A DNA stretch of 34,717 nucleotides, taken from a virus. The translations under genes were made by a program, and so were the position numbers. Shown piece after piece: positions 22,633 through 28,984 of the stretch. The first letter of the stretch is position 1, and every line of letters begins with the position of its first letter. The notes beneath the pieces were generated by a model. The model worked only from the letters and a program-made list of their open reading frames with translations, was not told the origin of the DNA and did no database searches. The stretch spans positions 1-34,717 of the IMG/VR virus record IMGVR_UViG_3300034168_000797; one strand, 5' to 3'.

Positions 22633-23096
22633 CCTTCTATTTCTTTAACTTTTAATTTTACATACCTCTCAATTGTTGAAGACGGAATATTATACTTATT
22701 TGCAAGTTTAATTGTTCCAAAAACATAAGGTATATAGTCAGCTTGAATTTTTTTTATCAAGTCATAATTATATTTAAAAACTCCTTTATTTTTTGCCTTT
22801 ATGCCTTTATTCGGAGAACAATCCCCTCCATCGGTTGCATTTAATAACTTTACTCCTGCAGACCTAAAAAATTTAATATATTGAATTTCTGCCAATTTCG
22901 CTTCCTCTAATGTTAGACTATCCTCGATTAAAACAATTTTTATATTTGGTTTATTTTTATTTATCCAATTTATTTTATGAAAATTATGTCTAAAATCATT
23001 TAGGTGAACTGTAAGTCTTGAAGATAACTTTTTGCAAGTTAAACCTATGTATCTAATTTTATTAGAAATATCAGTTAAATAATATATTTTATACAT
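22629..23096 (-). CDS. GIY-YIG endonuclease, free-standing homing type
   Basis: The first ATG is at 23096, giving 155 residues; a longer frame needs a TTG at 23117. The N-terminus MYKIYYLTDISNKIRYIGLT carries the GIY-YIG strand pair (KIYYL and YIGLT), followed by Arg in SSRLTVHL and the conserved Glu in KLAEIQYIKFF. The C-terminal 50 residues (IKKIQADYIPYVFGTIKLAN, then NIPSSTIERYVK) look like a helix-turn-helix for DNA binding. Such genes cut homologous sites lacking them and spread. This gene is more AT-rich than its neighbours. It is flanked by a 21-base imperfect direct repeat. It starts 10 bases after one gene ends and overlaps the next by ATGA. Confidence 0.85.
   Translation of the reverse strand: MYKIYYLTDISNKIRYIGLTCKKLSSRLTVHLNDFRHNFHKINWINKNKPNIKIVLIEDSLTLEEAKLAEIQYIKFFRSAGVKLLNATDGGDCSPNKGIKAKNKGVFKYNYDLIKKIQADYIPYVFGTIKLANKYNIPSSTIERYVKLKVKEIEG
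22633..22653. repeat. Direct repeat copy at the 3' end of the GIY-YIG gene
   Basis: The 21 bases here and at 23111-23131 agree at 19 positions, both ending in TTTAACTTTT on the plus strand. They encode the shared C-terminal residues KVKEIEG here and KVKQIEG there. Confidence 0.75.
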
Positions 23097-23106
23097 TATA
23101 TAAATT

Positions 23107-23571
23107 TTAGCCTTCAATTTGTTTAACTTTTCTAATTGCCCAGTCTACACCCTCAGTTCCTCCCCACGCATCCCAGACAATTGTGCCGCATCCTTCCTCG
23201 TAGGACTTTCCGGCAAACCTTCTGAACCTTTGGAAGGCTGCCATTCTTTTGATTGTTTCAAAACTTATCGGCTCTCTATTTGCTAACTGATTAGCTCGGG
23301 CCCATCCTACCGGAGTGCCGCATCCTCTCGGGTTTCCTGTTTCGTCTCTCCATTTCAAAGCCCTCTTTGCATTTATTGTCGCTGCTTGCGGATAGTCGGT
23401 AAATGTCTCTTGAGCTAATATTTCCTTTTGCGCCTGCTTTTCGTATGTGACAAGACAAACTGCATACCTTTGCTTTTCGTCCGGATAGTCAGTATTCATA
23501 TTTTCGTCCGACATACAGCGATCGATAAACTTGTCGACGTCTTCTGTTGGTGTTGGCGTGGGTATTGGCAT
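23107..23571 (-). CDS. Conserved phage protein of unknown function, 154 residues
   Basis: The N-terminus (MPIPTPTPTEDVDKFIDRCM, then DYPDEKQRYAVCLVTYEKQ) matches a short motif found in many phage virion and morphogenesis proteins. Residues about 65-154 form a second domain (NAKRALKWRDETGNPRGC, FETIKRMAAFQRFRRFAG, then IVWDAWGGTEGVDWAIRK) that is widespread in phages and ends in the typical KVKQIEG. Function is not established as far as I know. Neighbours are a glycosyltransferase and the inserted endonuclease. Its last 21 bases form one copy of the direct repeat. Confidence 0.6.
   Translation of the reverse strand: MPIPTPTPTEDVDKFIDRCMSDENMNTDYPDEKQRYAVCLVTYEKQAQKEILAQETFTDYPQAATINAKRALKWRDETGNPRGCGTPVGWARANQLANREPISFETIKRMAAFQRFRRFAGKSYEEGCGTIVWDAWGGTEGVDWAIRKVKQIEG
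23111..23131. repeat. Direct repeat copy upstream of the GIY-YIG gene
   Basis: This is the partner of 22633-22653, 478 bases away, with 19 of 21 bases identical. It forms the 3' end of the gene at 23107 and lies just before the ATG of the endonuclease at 23096. Confidence 0.75.
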
Positions 23572-23573
23572 AG

Positions 23574-24338
23574 TTATAATTTTTTTTTAAATTGTTTCCA
23601 ATCTATCATATGATGATGACGATTAAATCTTATTACGGTCTTTGTATATTGCGGCCAAACCGCCTCTAACATTTTTGCTTTTAAAAGATTTTTTTTTGGA
23701 GCATTACCTTTATATAATTCTGTTTGATTTCCACCTTTCATTTTAACCGCTGTGCTTACTTTATTAGCCATATAATAAACACAACTCGCCGTACTTCCTC
23801 CATTATGTAATACTTGTAAACATAGGTCTACGTCTTCATTATATTTTAGTCTCCACCTAAATGGTAAGTTATTTTTAATTAACATAGCTGAATATACGTG
23901 ACAATTAATTTTAAATGGTTTTTTAGGTGGCTTTACTACAAAATTTGGCTCTTCAAATCCACCTATTGAAATATTATTTTTTTCAACGAAATTTTCTACA
24001 TATATAAATCCTTCTTTTAATGATTCAATTTTTTTTCTTTTACCATTTATCCATTTCATCCAAAATAATATATTATCGTCAAATAGCCAATGATATTTTG
24101 CTCCTATAGATTTTGCATGTTCCCAACAAAAATTTCTTGCTGGATATGAACCTAAACCAAGATTACAAAAAGGTAGTTTTAAAACTCTATGAACTCCTAA
24201 TTTATTACAATAATGTTCATATTCTTGTGGCTCAACTGCAATATAATAATCAATACCAGCAGCTTCAAAATTATCGGCTGTTAACGTTTTTTCATATCTT
24301 CCTTTTGATATTATATAGACTGGATATTTTATTTTCAT
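23574..24338 (-). CDS. TET-associated-type glycosyltransferase (TAGT-like)
   Basis: This encodes 254 residues. The pattern YPVYIISKGRYEKTLTADNF, then AVEPQEYEHY (34-43), LPFCNLGLGSYPARNF (55-70), HWLFDDNI (83-90) and YNEDVDLCL (166-174), and the end RFNRHHHMIDWKQF fit the phage family known as TET-associated glycosyltransferases, related to the C-terminal domain of GREB1. DDN probably takes the metal and nucleotide-sugar role of a DXD. Members add sugars to hydroxylated 5-methylcytosine in phage DNA. Here it overlaps the second glycosyltransferase by ATGA and follows a ParB-like gene, while a C5 methyltransferase lies at 6867. The gene is AT-rich, suggesting acquisition. The substrate is inference because no TET enzyme is visible. 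Confidence 0.75.
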   Translation of the reverse strand: MKIKYPVYIISKGRYEKTLTADNFEAAGIDYYIAVEPQEYEHYCNKLGVHRVLKLPFCNLGLGSYPARNFCWEHAKSIGAKYHWLFDDNILFWMKWINGKRKKIESLKEGFIYVENFVEKNNISIGGFEEPNFVVKPPKKPFKINCHVYSAMLIKNNLPFRWRLKYNEDVDLCLQVLHNGGSTASCVYYMANKVSTAVKMKGGNQTELYKGNAPKKNLLKAKMLEAVWPQYTKTVIRFNRHHHMIDWKQFKKKL

Positions 24339-24991
24339 TTTTTTTGCTTATTTGGATTTCCTCCCCATTTATGATTAGAAAAATGTGCAGCAATCATTTC
24401 CTCAGGAAAGTTTTTTATATTTTTGAACATATATTCTTTTTCATTTTTTTTAGGCGCCATAAATCCATTATATGGATAAAATGTTTTTATAGGCAAATGC
24501 GTAACATCTGATCTTCCAAATAAAACAGATGAAATAAATGCAGGGCCAGTTTGAACAGATGCGCTATGATTTATATGTTCATAAAACCATTTTGGCAGTT
24601 TATTGATTAGTTCATAAATTGCTAAATGATTTTTTGGACTACCAATTATTGCGCTTTCAAAACTTTTAGAGGATCTCATTCCTAAAAATGGATTTATGTT
24701 ATTTATTAAATTATTAAATGACTTGATAGGCATTACATCAGTGTCTACATAAATTCCACCGTATTAATACAATGCTAATATTCTTGCAACGTCAGACCAA
24801 CCAGCATAAGTTTTAATTTTTTTTAAAATTGGGGCAATCTCATCTGGAACATATAATTGTTTAAAATCAGTTATAGTGATAAATTCATAATCTGGATGAA
24901 TTTTTTTAAAATCCGCCCACCATTTTTCAAATTGTATTGGAATAACATCATTTCCAAACCATACTCTTATGAATCTTTTTGGTATTGTCAT
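24335..24991 (-). pseudogene. GT32-type glycosyltransferase interrupted by an in-frame TAA
   Basis: Reading from the ATG at 24991, 75 residues (MTIPKRFIRVWFGNDVIPI to GWSDVARILALY) are followed by TAA at 24766-24764. The same frame continues without shift as YGGIYVDTDVMPIKSF and on to TAA at 24335. The family pattern is LxLYxYGGIYLDTDV, so the stop replaces one residue just before the catalytic DTD motif. The C-terminal part has TGPAFISSVLF and AAHFSNHKWGGN, also typical of the OCH1/capsular sugar transferase group. One base change from AAA, CAA or GAA would explain the stop. The upstream part lacks the active site; a restart at the ATG at 24733 would also miss it. Both ends overlap neighbours by ATGA, so the operon is otherwise intact. 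It could be a real loss, a sequencing error or read-through. Confidence 0.85.
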
Positions 24992-25617
24992 AATTGAAAT
25001 TTTTTTGTTGACATATCAACTTGCCAAGCCATATTTCTTTTAATAAATTTTACATTTAATGAGTTTAAATAACTCTCCGCCTCTTCATTTCCATCGAATA
25101 TAAAAACAACTCTTTGCTGTCCTGCGCTTAATCCTATTGGGTCAAAATCATCATCAAGATTAATATCTTCTTCAGACATTAAATTTTCGTCAATTCCTAA
25201 ACTCCAATTAGGAACATCCATTCCCCACTCTTCCAGCTCCTCCGCCTCCCACTCATTCGCAAGCAAGTCCCAGTCGTTTTCACCAAATGCAACATTATCT
25301 TTTATAGTAAATGCTCGCAGCTGCTCAGCTGTTGTTTCCGCTGATAGGATCTTGCAGGGAAGTTCTGTATAACCGAGATCGACCGCAGCACGATATCGCA
25401 TATTGCCGCCTATTATGACAAAAGTATCGTTAAGAGGATAAACAAGCAGTTCCCTTGCCCCGAGCATTTCGGGATTGTCCTCTATAGATTTTTTTAGCTT
25501 TTCGTACTTTTGATCCTTTATAAAACGAGGATTTTTTGGCACGCCTGCAATCTGACCAGTATTATTACAAATCTTAGATATGGCAATGCTTTTACTTTTT
25601 ATAATTTCAATTTTCAT
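24988..25617 (-). CDS. ParB/sulfiredoxin-fold protein
   Basis: This encodes 209 residues. Residues about 20-95 carry a ParB-like N-terminal domain: GVPKNPRFIKDQKYEKLKKS, then the nucleotide-binding motif GGNMRYRAAVDLGY and LPCKIL. Residues 95-150 (RAFTIKDNVAFGENDWDLLA) continue as in phage ParB-like proteins. The C-terminal 60 residues (RVVFIFDGNEEAESYLNSL) form a small domain found with them. Known roles of the fold include CTPase, nuclease and base-modification-linked functions. It is unlikely to be a partition protein because no parA or parS array is present. Its stop overlaps the glycosyltransferase start by ATGA, which suggests a joint role in DNA modification; this is inference. Confidence 0.75.
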   Translation of the reverse strand: MKIEIIKSKSIAISKICNNTGQIAGVPKNPRFIKDQKYEKLKKSIEDNPEMLGARELLVYPLNDTFVIIGGNMRYRAAVDLGYTELPCKILSAETTAEQLRAFTIKDNVAFGENDWDLLANEWEAEELEEWGMDVPNWSLGIDENLMSEEDINLDDDFDPIGLSAGQQRVVFIFDGNEEAESYLNSLNVKFIKRNMAWQVDMSTKKFQL

Positions 25618-25644
25618 TTTTGGGTTTTTATGTTTAATAATTTA

Positions 25645-26295
25645 TTACCAGAGGTCTGCAGTTTCCAAAGATTCTATGACTTTTAGCGCAAGATTGCATT
25701 GAAATTTGTCAGAGAAAAGCATTTTTGCATCGTCGATCTGGTCGAAGAAACCGAACTCAAATAATATCGATGGCATCTTTGTAGCCTCCAAAACATAAAA
25801 GATCTGAGTTTTTGCTGCATCCATCCATCCCTCTCGTAACGGCTGAGGACTGACTGATCCTTTTTCAATGAATAGCTGTTGAATTGGATTAACAATTTTA
25901 CTTGCTATTCTTTTGCCTCTATCGCTGTACGGATGGTAAAAGACATTAAAGCCTCGGTTAACGCTTTTGAAAGCATTGGAATGGAAGGATAAGTAGGTAC
26001 CGGTCTTGCCAGCTATCTCATCAAAATATTTATTGGCTGTCTCTACTCTATTGCCGAGTGAGGTATCTTGAATCGGATCGTAAACGGGAACACAATGAAA
26101 GCCTGCCTGAGTTGCTATCTCAATAAACTTTGCAGCAAATGACCTGTTAAATACTCCCTCGTAAAAAATGCCGCCTTTGTGGAATGTACCTGCGGTTTTA
26201 TGGTCGAAGAACTTGCCTTTTGTCGGGGGAGTAGTGTAATTACCTGCAGCATCGACTCCGCCATGCCCGGCATCTATGTATAATATTTTGCCCAT
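25645..26295 (-). CDS. N-acetylmuramoyl-L-alanine amidase (Amidase_3)
   Basis: I take the ATG at 26295 (MGKILYIDAGHGG), 216 residues. An ATG at 26325 would lie upstream of the predicted transcription start. Zinc ligands are His11 (DAGHGG), Glu46 (FYEGVFNR) and His105 (LSFHSNA); the catalytic Glu is probably Glu180 (ILFEFGFFD). The enzyme cuts the bond between muramic acid and stem peptide. There is no signal peptide, so export would need a holin, such as the one at 34136. It is the first gene of the transcript that also carries the DNA modification genes and terminase. Confidence 0.9.
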   Translation of the reverse strand: MGKILYIDAGHGGVDAAGNYTTPPTKGKFFDHKTAGTFHKGGIFYEGVFNRSFAAKFIEIATQAGFHCVPVYDPIQDTSLGNRVETANKYFDEIAGKTGTYLSFHSNAFKSVNRGFNVFYHPYSDRGKRIASKIVNPIQQLFIEKGSVSPQPLREGWMDAAKTQIFYVLEATKMPSILFEFGFFDQIDDAKMLFSDKFQCNLALKVIESLETADLW

Positions 26296-26314
26296 AAAGT
26301 TTTGTAATTTTATA

Positions 26315-26322
26315 CAAATATA
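26315..26322 (-). promoter_or_regulatory. Promoter for the amidase transcript
   Basis: TATATTTG on the minus strand fits the Bacteroidetes -7 consensus. The start would be near 26308, about 13 bases before the amidase ATG. No clear TTTG lies at -33. It is one half of a divergent promoter pair with the element at 26335. Confidence 0.6.
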
Positions 26323-26334
26323 CATTTTATAATG

Positions 26335-26342
26335 TAACTTTG
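26335..26342 (+). promoter_or_regulatory. Promoter for the plus-strand gene
   Basis: TAACTTTG on the plus strand matches TAnnTTTG and lies 26 bases before the ATG at 26368. The two -7 elements of this divergent region are only 13 bases apart, so the two polymerases probably compete. Confidence 0.55.
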
Positions 26343-26367
26343 TGTTATTAACCTAAAAAATATTCTT

Positions 26368-26712
26368 ATGTCTGCTTTAAAAACCTGCGTCGTTATTAGC
26401 GCTGAGCTAATTTCTGAGATTGGAAAGATTGTTGAAGATAAAAAAGTTCAATTCGCTGAACTTGTCGCTCTTGTACCAGAGTTACTTAAATTGCCTAAAT
26501 TCGTTACTAATATATCCGCCGCAGTCGATGAACTGAAAGCTGGTATTACTGCCCAATATAGCGACGAGATCAAACAGGCTGTAGCGCAAAAGTTGGAGCT
26601 GAGTAATGACAAAGCAGAGGCGATTGTTGAACATTGTATCAATTGGATTGTTGTAACTTCGTCAGTTGTTCTGCAGGTTGTCAAAGTCGTGAAAAATAAA
26701 GCTATTCAATAG
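26368..26712 (+). CDS. Conserved hypothetical protein on the opposite strand
   Basis: This is the only plus-strand gene, 114 residues. It starts MSALKTCVVISAELISEIGK and contains VQFAELVALVPELLKLPKFV and a C-terminal hydrophobic helix WIVVTSSVVLQVVKVVKNK that could lie in or on a membrane. Similar short proteins occur alone in Bacteroidetes phages, but I know no function. It has its own promoter (26335) and a strong terminator (26751), as expected for a separately timed gene. Immunity, exclusion or lysis timing are possible but unsupported. Confidence 0.75.
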   Translation: MSALKTCVVISAELISEIGKIVEDKKVQFAELVALVPELLKLPKFVTNISAAVDELKAGITAQYSDEIKQAVAQKLELSNDKAEAIVEHCINWIVVTSSVVLQVVKVVKNKAIQ

Positions 26713-26750
26713 CTAAAGTCCTATAGTGGTTTATAGTGTTTAAAAGGAGA

Positions 26751-26779
26751 AAGCCCCGCAGTGATGTGGGGCTTTTTTG
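26751..26779 (+). terminator. Strong terminator after the plus-strand gene
   Basis: AAGCCCCGCA and TGTGGGGCTT (26751-26760, 26765-26774) form a ten-pair stem with one G-T pair and a GTGA loop. It is followed by TTTT on the plus strand. It also lies at the end of the minus-strand transcript that finishes with the gene at 26780 and may stop it. Confidence 0.9.
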
Positions 26780-26890
26780 TTATTCGTTTTTTGGTTCTCT
26801 ATATCTGTTTAGGCTCTTACGCCTTTCCCTTTGCGGGGCCCACAATAGCAGGCCCGATATAATGCAGAATGCTGCGATTCCTAAAAGCAT
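26780..26890 (-). CDS. Very small membrane protein, 36 residues
   Basis: ATG at 26890 overlaps the upstream stop by 10 bases and TAA lies at 26780. The product MLLGIAAFCIISGLLLWAPQ continues with a basic tail (RERRKSLNRYREPKNE). One membrane segment followed by positive charge is typical of real small membrane proteins. It lies just before the convergent terminator. No family is known to me. Confidence 0.5.
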   Translation of the reverse strand: MLLGIAAFCIISGLLLWAPQRERRKSLNRYREPKNE

Positions 26891-27105
26891 ATTTTTATGT
26901 CATTCAAGCTGTTATCGATTTCAATTTTTACGCCTAACATATGAGTTAACGCTTTTGTTTGCGTTGGAAAGTTGCTGAATACCTTCCTGTGTTCATTGTA
27001 TTCCACCTGTAACGAATCGAATGTATCTTGGTTCATTGCGATGGCTGCAGGCTTACAATCTGAAGTCATGTGCAAAATTGTATCTTTGATTGGTGTGTGT
27101 ATCAT
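26881..27105 (-). CDS. Hypothetical protein, 74 residues
   Basis: This lies 4 bases after the Gp157 gene. It starts MIHTPIKDTILHMTSDCKPA and has a central helix (QDTFDSLQVEYNEHRKVF) and a C-terminal strand (HMLGVKIEIDN). No family or motif is recognised. Its context is the small-gene transcript from the promoter at 28188. Confidence 0.55.
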   Translation of the reverse strand: MIHTPIKDTILHMTSDCKPAAIAMNQDTFDSLQVEYNEHRKVFSNFPTQTKALTHMLGVKIEIDNSLNDIKICF

Positions 27106-27109
27106 AGTT

Positions 27110-27589
27110 CTATTTAATGTTTAGTGAGTAATTTTCTACTATCAAAGCTCCTGCAACTTCTTGACCTGCGTCTAGTGCCTCCTTAATCAAGGTCTTATTT
27201 GGTTCCGTCTTCACTCGCATAAATTCCGCCCCTAACAAACTTTCATCAGTAATTGATACTGACTTACTCCTACGTGATGATATTGTCACGAATGCCGTTT
27301 TAATTTGACCATGAGTGATAACTGACTGCAAAAGTGTATCTGATAATTTGACAACTGAGTTATCGTAATGCCTTGCTAGGTCCTGCAGGCGTTTTGCTTC
27401 CGTCTTCAATAGCTCGCTCTGGGACTTTAAATGTTTTATTACATGTACATAGCCCTCGCCTTTCGTTAATCGCTCTGCTTCCGTAATTTCGAGTGTTGCC
27501 TCCAGCTCTGGTGTCATTTCGCCGCCGTTATTTTCGATGTCTGTGTAAAGTGCGAACAGGTCCGCATCGATGTTAAATAGATTCTTCAT
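27110..27589 (-). CDS. Siphovirus Gp157-like protein
   Basis: This encodes 159 residues. The pattern LYTDIENNGGEMTPELEATL, then a long helix with LKSQSELLKTEAKRLQDLAR, VITHGQIKTAFVTISSRRSKSV-like strand region and the end EPNKTLIKEALDAGQEV with GALIVENYSLNIK matches the Gp157 family of siphoviruses. The family was linked to phage resistance in Streptococcus thermophilus phage Sfi11 work and its molecular role remains unclear; recombination or replication accessory is often guessed because it neighbours annealing proteins. Here it lies in the small-gene transcript from 28188. Confidence 0.85.
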   Translation of the reverse strand: MKNLFNIDADLFALYTDIENNGGEMTPELEATLEITEAERLTKGEGYVHVIKHLKSQSELLKTEAKRLQDLARHYDNSVVKLSDTLLQSVITHGQIKTAFVTISSRRSKSVSITDESLLGAEFMRVKTEPNKTLIKEALDAGQEVAGALIVENYSLNIK

Positions 27590-27615
27590 AAAAATATGGT
27601 TTATAGGTTTATAAA

Positions 27616-27846
27616 TTAACCGACTACTTTGTCGGCATAGATTGAAGGGGCCATTGAATAAGTACCAGCTTTGATATACTCACAGCCGTTGTACTCTTTG
27701 ATTCTGCAGTTAAGCGTTTCGTGTGTACCCTTAAGAGTAACCGTTTTGTCTGTGCGCTTTACGCAAACAAACTGAGGGCGGAGATCAGCGTCACCAATGA
27801 AAAGCATTTGGTATGTTTTGCCTGTTTCGAATTTAGTAGCAGTCAT
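27616..27846 (-). CDS. Hypothetical beta-rich protein, 76 residues
   Basis: It starts MTATKFETGKTYQMLFIGDA and is made of short strands (PQFVCVKRTDKTVTLKG, CRIKEYNGCEYIKAG) as in a small SH3-like or KOW-like barrel. No family is certain. Its leader (ending AACCACTATG) is nearly the same as that of the gene at 27909, which suggests joint control. Confidence 0.6.
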   Translation of the reverse strand: MTATKFETGKTYQMLFIGDADLRPQFVCVKRTDKTVTLKGTHETLNCRIKEYNGCEYIKAGTYSMAPSIYADKVVG

Positions 27847-27908
27847 AGTGGTTTGGTTTTTTGTGTTATAAATTATTAAGGTTTTTCGGATGCCTATCCC
27901 CGTTTAGT

Positions 27909-28142
27909 TTATACAATTTTAATAAAAAATACTCTTGAACTTATGCTTTGAAAAACAAAGCAATTTACGCTTTGTTGCTGTAATTTCTCAGACATATTAT
28001 TTGCCTGAGTCCAATTTGAATACGTTGCTGCGTTAATTCCATACTCTTTGTGTTTTTTTGCAAAAACTAATGTTCCGCATCTTAATTTTGATGTTAAAAC
28101 TTCAATTTTTTTAACTTGTTTTGGAGCTGTTAGCGTTGTCAT
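27909..28142 (-). CDS. Hypothetical protein, 77 residues
   Basis: First gene of the transcript from the repeated promoter at 28188. It starts MTTLTAPKQVKKIEVLTSKL and continues VFAKKHKEYGINAATYSNW. The middle (YSNWTQANNMSEKLQQ) and the end (SSRVFFIKIV) fit a small alpha-beta protein. No family is recognised. Confidence 0.6.
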   Translation of the reverse strand: MTTLTAPKQVKKIEVLTSKLRCGTLVFAKKHKEYGINAATYSNWTQANNMSEKLQQQSVNCFVFQSISSRVFFIKIV

Positions 28143-28187
28143 AGTGGTTTGGGTTTTTGTGTGTTTGTAATTTGCTTTCTTAAATAA

Positions 28188-28211
28188 CTTGATACAAAGA
28201 TAGAACTACTT
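28188..28211 (-). promoter_or_regulatory. Repeated promoter, copy 2
   Basis: This is identical over 24 bases to 10047-10070 and 34032-34055. TATCTTTG (28202-28195) is the -7 element. It precedes the small-gene transcript starting at 28142. The upstream part is AT-rich without a clear TTTG at -33. Confidence 0.8.
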
Positions 28212-28268
28212 TTTATATTTTTACTATTTTGATAAATTTATTTTCAAAAATGTTTGTTTTTTTTCTTT

Positions 28269-28787
28269 TTAGGGCTTCTTTTGGCCTTTTTCTGCGCTTT
28301 TGGCCTTAAAATATTCAAATTTTGCCATTAGTGCTAACTTGAAAGCGTCCCTTTTATCCTGCTCAGATACTAAGCCTTTGTAATTAAAAAGCTCTAAGCC
28401 GTGATTTTTCGCCTCCGCTCTGGTGATCATGTCCGACCACTTCATCCCCTTTGCGGCTGGGCTTACTGAGTGAATGCCGCTACCGATGATATAATTGCAG
28501 TAATCTACTGACATTTGACTTATAGCTTGGTTCTTTCCTACGTCCCTGCTTATTTTCTCTCGTGCCGGTGCGCTGCGTACCTTCGGACTGATAAACGTGT
28601 GATTCGTTTCATTGCTGTTCTCTATGCAGATAGTTACCCCAGTTGTATTTTCTGCAAGTGCGTCAACGTATTTCACAAAGTCAATGAAGCCTTTCATCTT
28701 GTAAAATATCACTACCGCTGCCCGAATTTCGCAAACATAGAAACCGTTATCTCTGTATGCAGGATCTACCCCTATGTAGGTAATCAT
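28269..28787 (-). CDS. RuvC-like Holliday junction resolvase
   Basis: This encodes 172 residues with an RNase H fold. Acidic residues at the expected places are Asp8 (IGVDPAYRDNGF), Glu56 (VTICIENSNE) and Asp144/Asp147 (SEQDKRDAFKLAL). The sequence between holds the strand-helix pattern of phage RuvC-like nucleases. It should cut four-way junctions formed by ERF-mediated recombination and clear DNA for packaging. Its start overlaps the upstream gene by ATGA. It is the last gene of the replication transcript. Confidence 0.8.
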   Translation of the reverse strand: MITYIGVDPAYRDNGFYVCEIRAAVVIFYKMKGFIDFVKYVDALAENTTGVTICIENSNETNHTFISPKVRSAPAREKISRDVGKNQAISQMSVDYCNYIIGSGIHSVSPAAKGMKWSDMITRAEAKNHGLELFNYKGLVSEQDKRDAFKLALMAKFEYFKAKSAEKGQKKP

Positions 28788-28984
28788 TCCTCGCTTGCTT
28801 GTACCAGCTTAACAAACTCATCCCATTTAAGGCCTCTCATTTTCTTTGTCCAATCCTTGCGAATTAAAGCGTCTTTCGCAGGGTGATAAACATACTCCTT
28901 GCCGTCTATTTTTGCGCCGCCATAGTGCCGAGCTATTGAAAAATAAGGCTGTTTTGATACGTCAATAATGATAATGTCTTTCAT
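28784..28984 (-). CDS. Small conserved hypothetical protein, 66 residues
   Basis: It begins MKDIIIIDVSKQPYFSIARH and has a middle KEYVYHPAKDALIRKDW that resembles short proteins from other Bacteroidetes phages. It overlaps both neighbours by ATGA, so translation is coupled with the resolvase. No function is known. Confidence 0.6.
   Translation of the reverse strand: MKDIIIIDVSKQPYFSIARHYGGAKIDGKEYVYHPAKDALIRKDWTKKMRGLKWDEFVKLVQASEE

Noticed and set aside
22633-23131. Insertion sequence bounded by direct repeats
   Set aside because: There is no transposase and no terminal inverted repeats. The only gene between the repeats is a GIY-YIG endonuclease, which fits homing.
24335-24733. Independent short gene starting at the ATG at 24733
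   Set aside because: It would begin directly after the catalytic DTD motif and so lack the active site; the upstream frame is clearly the same gene.
24335-24991. Genome-wide recoding of TAA as an amino acid
   Set aside because: TAA ends several other intact genes at sensible places (for example 19233 and 23107), and only this one gene is interrupted.
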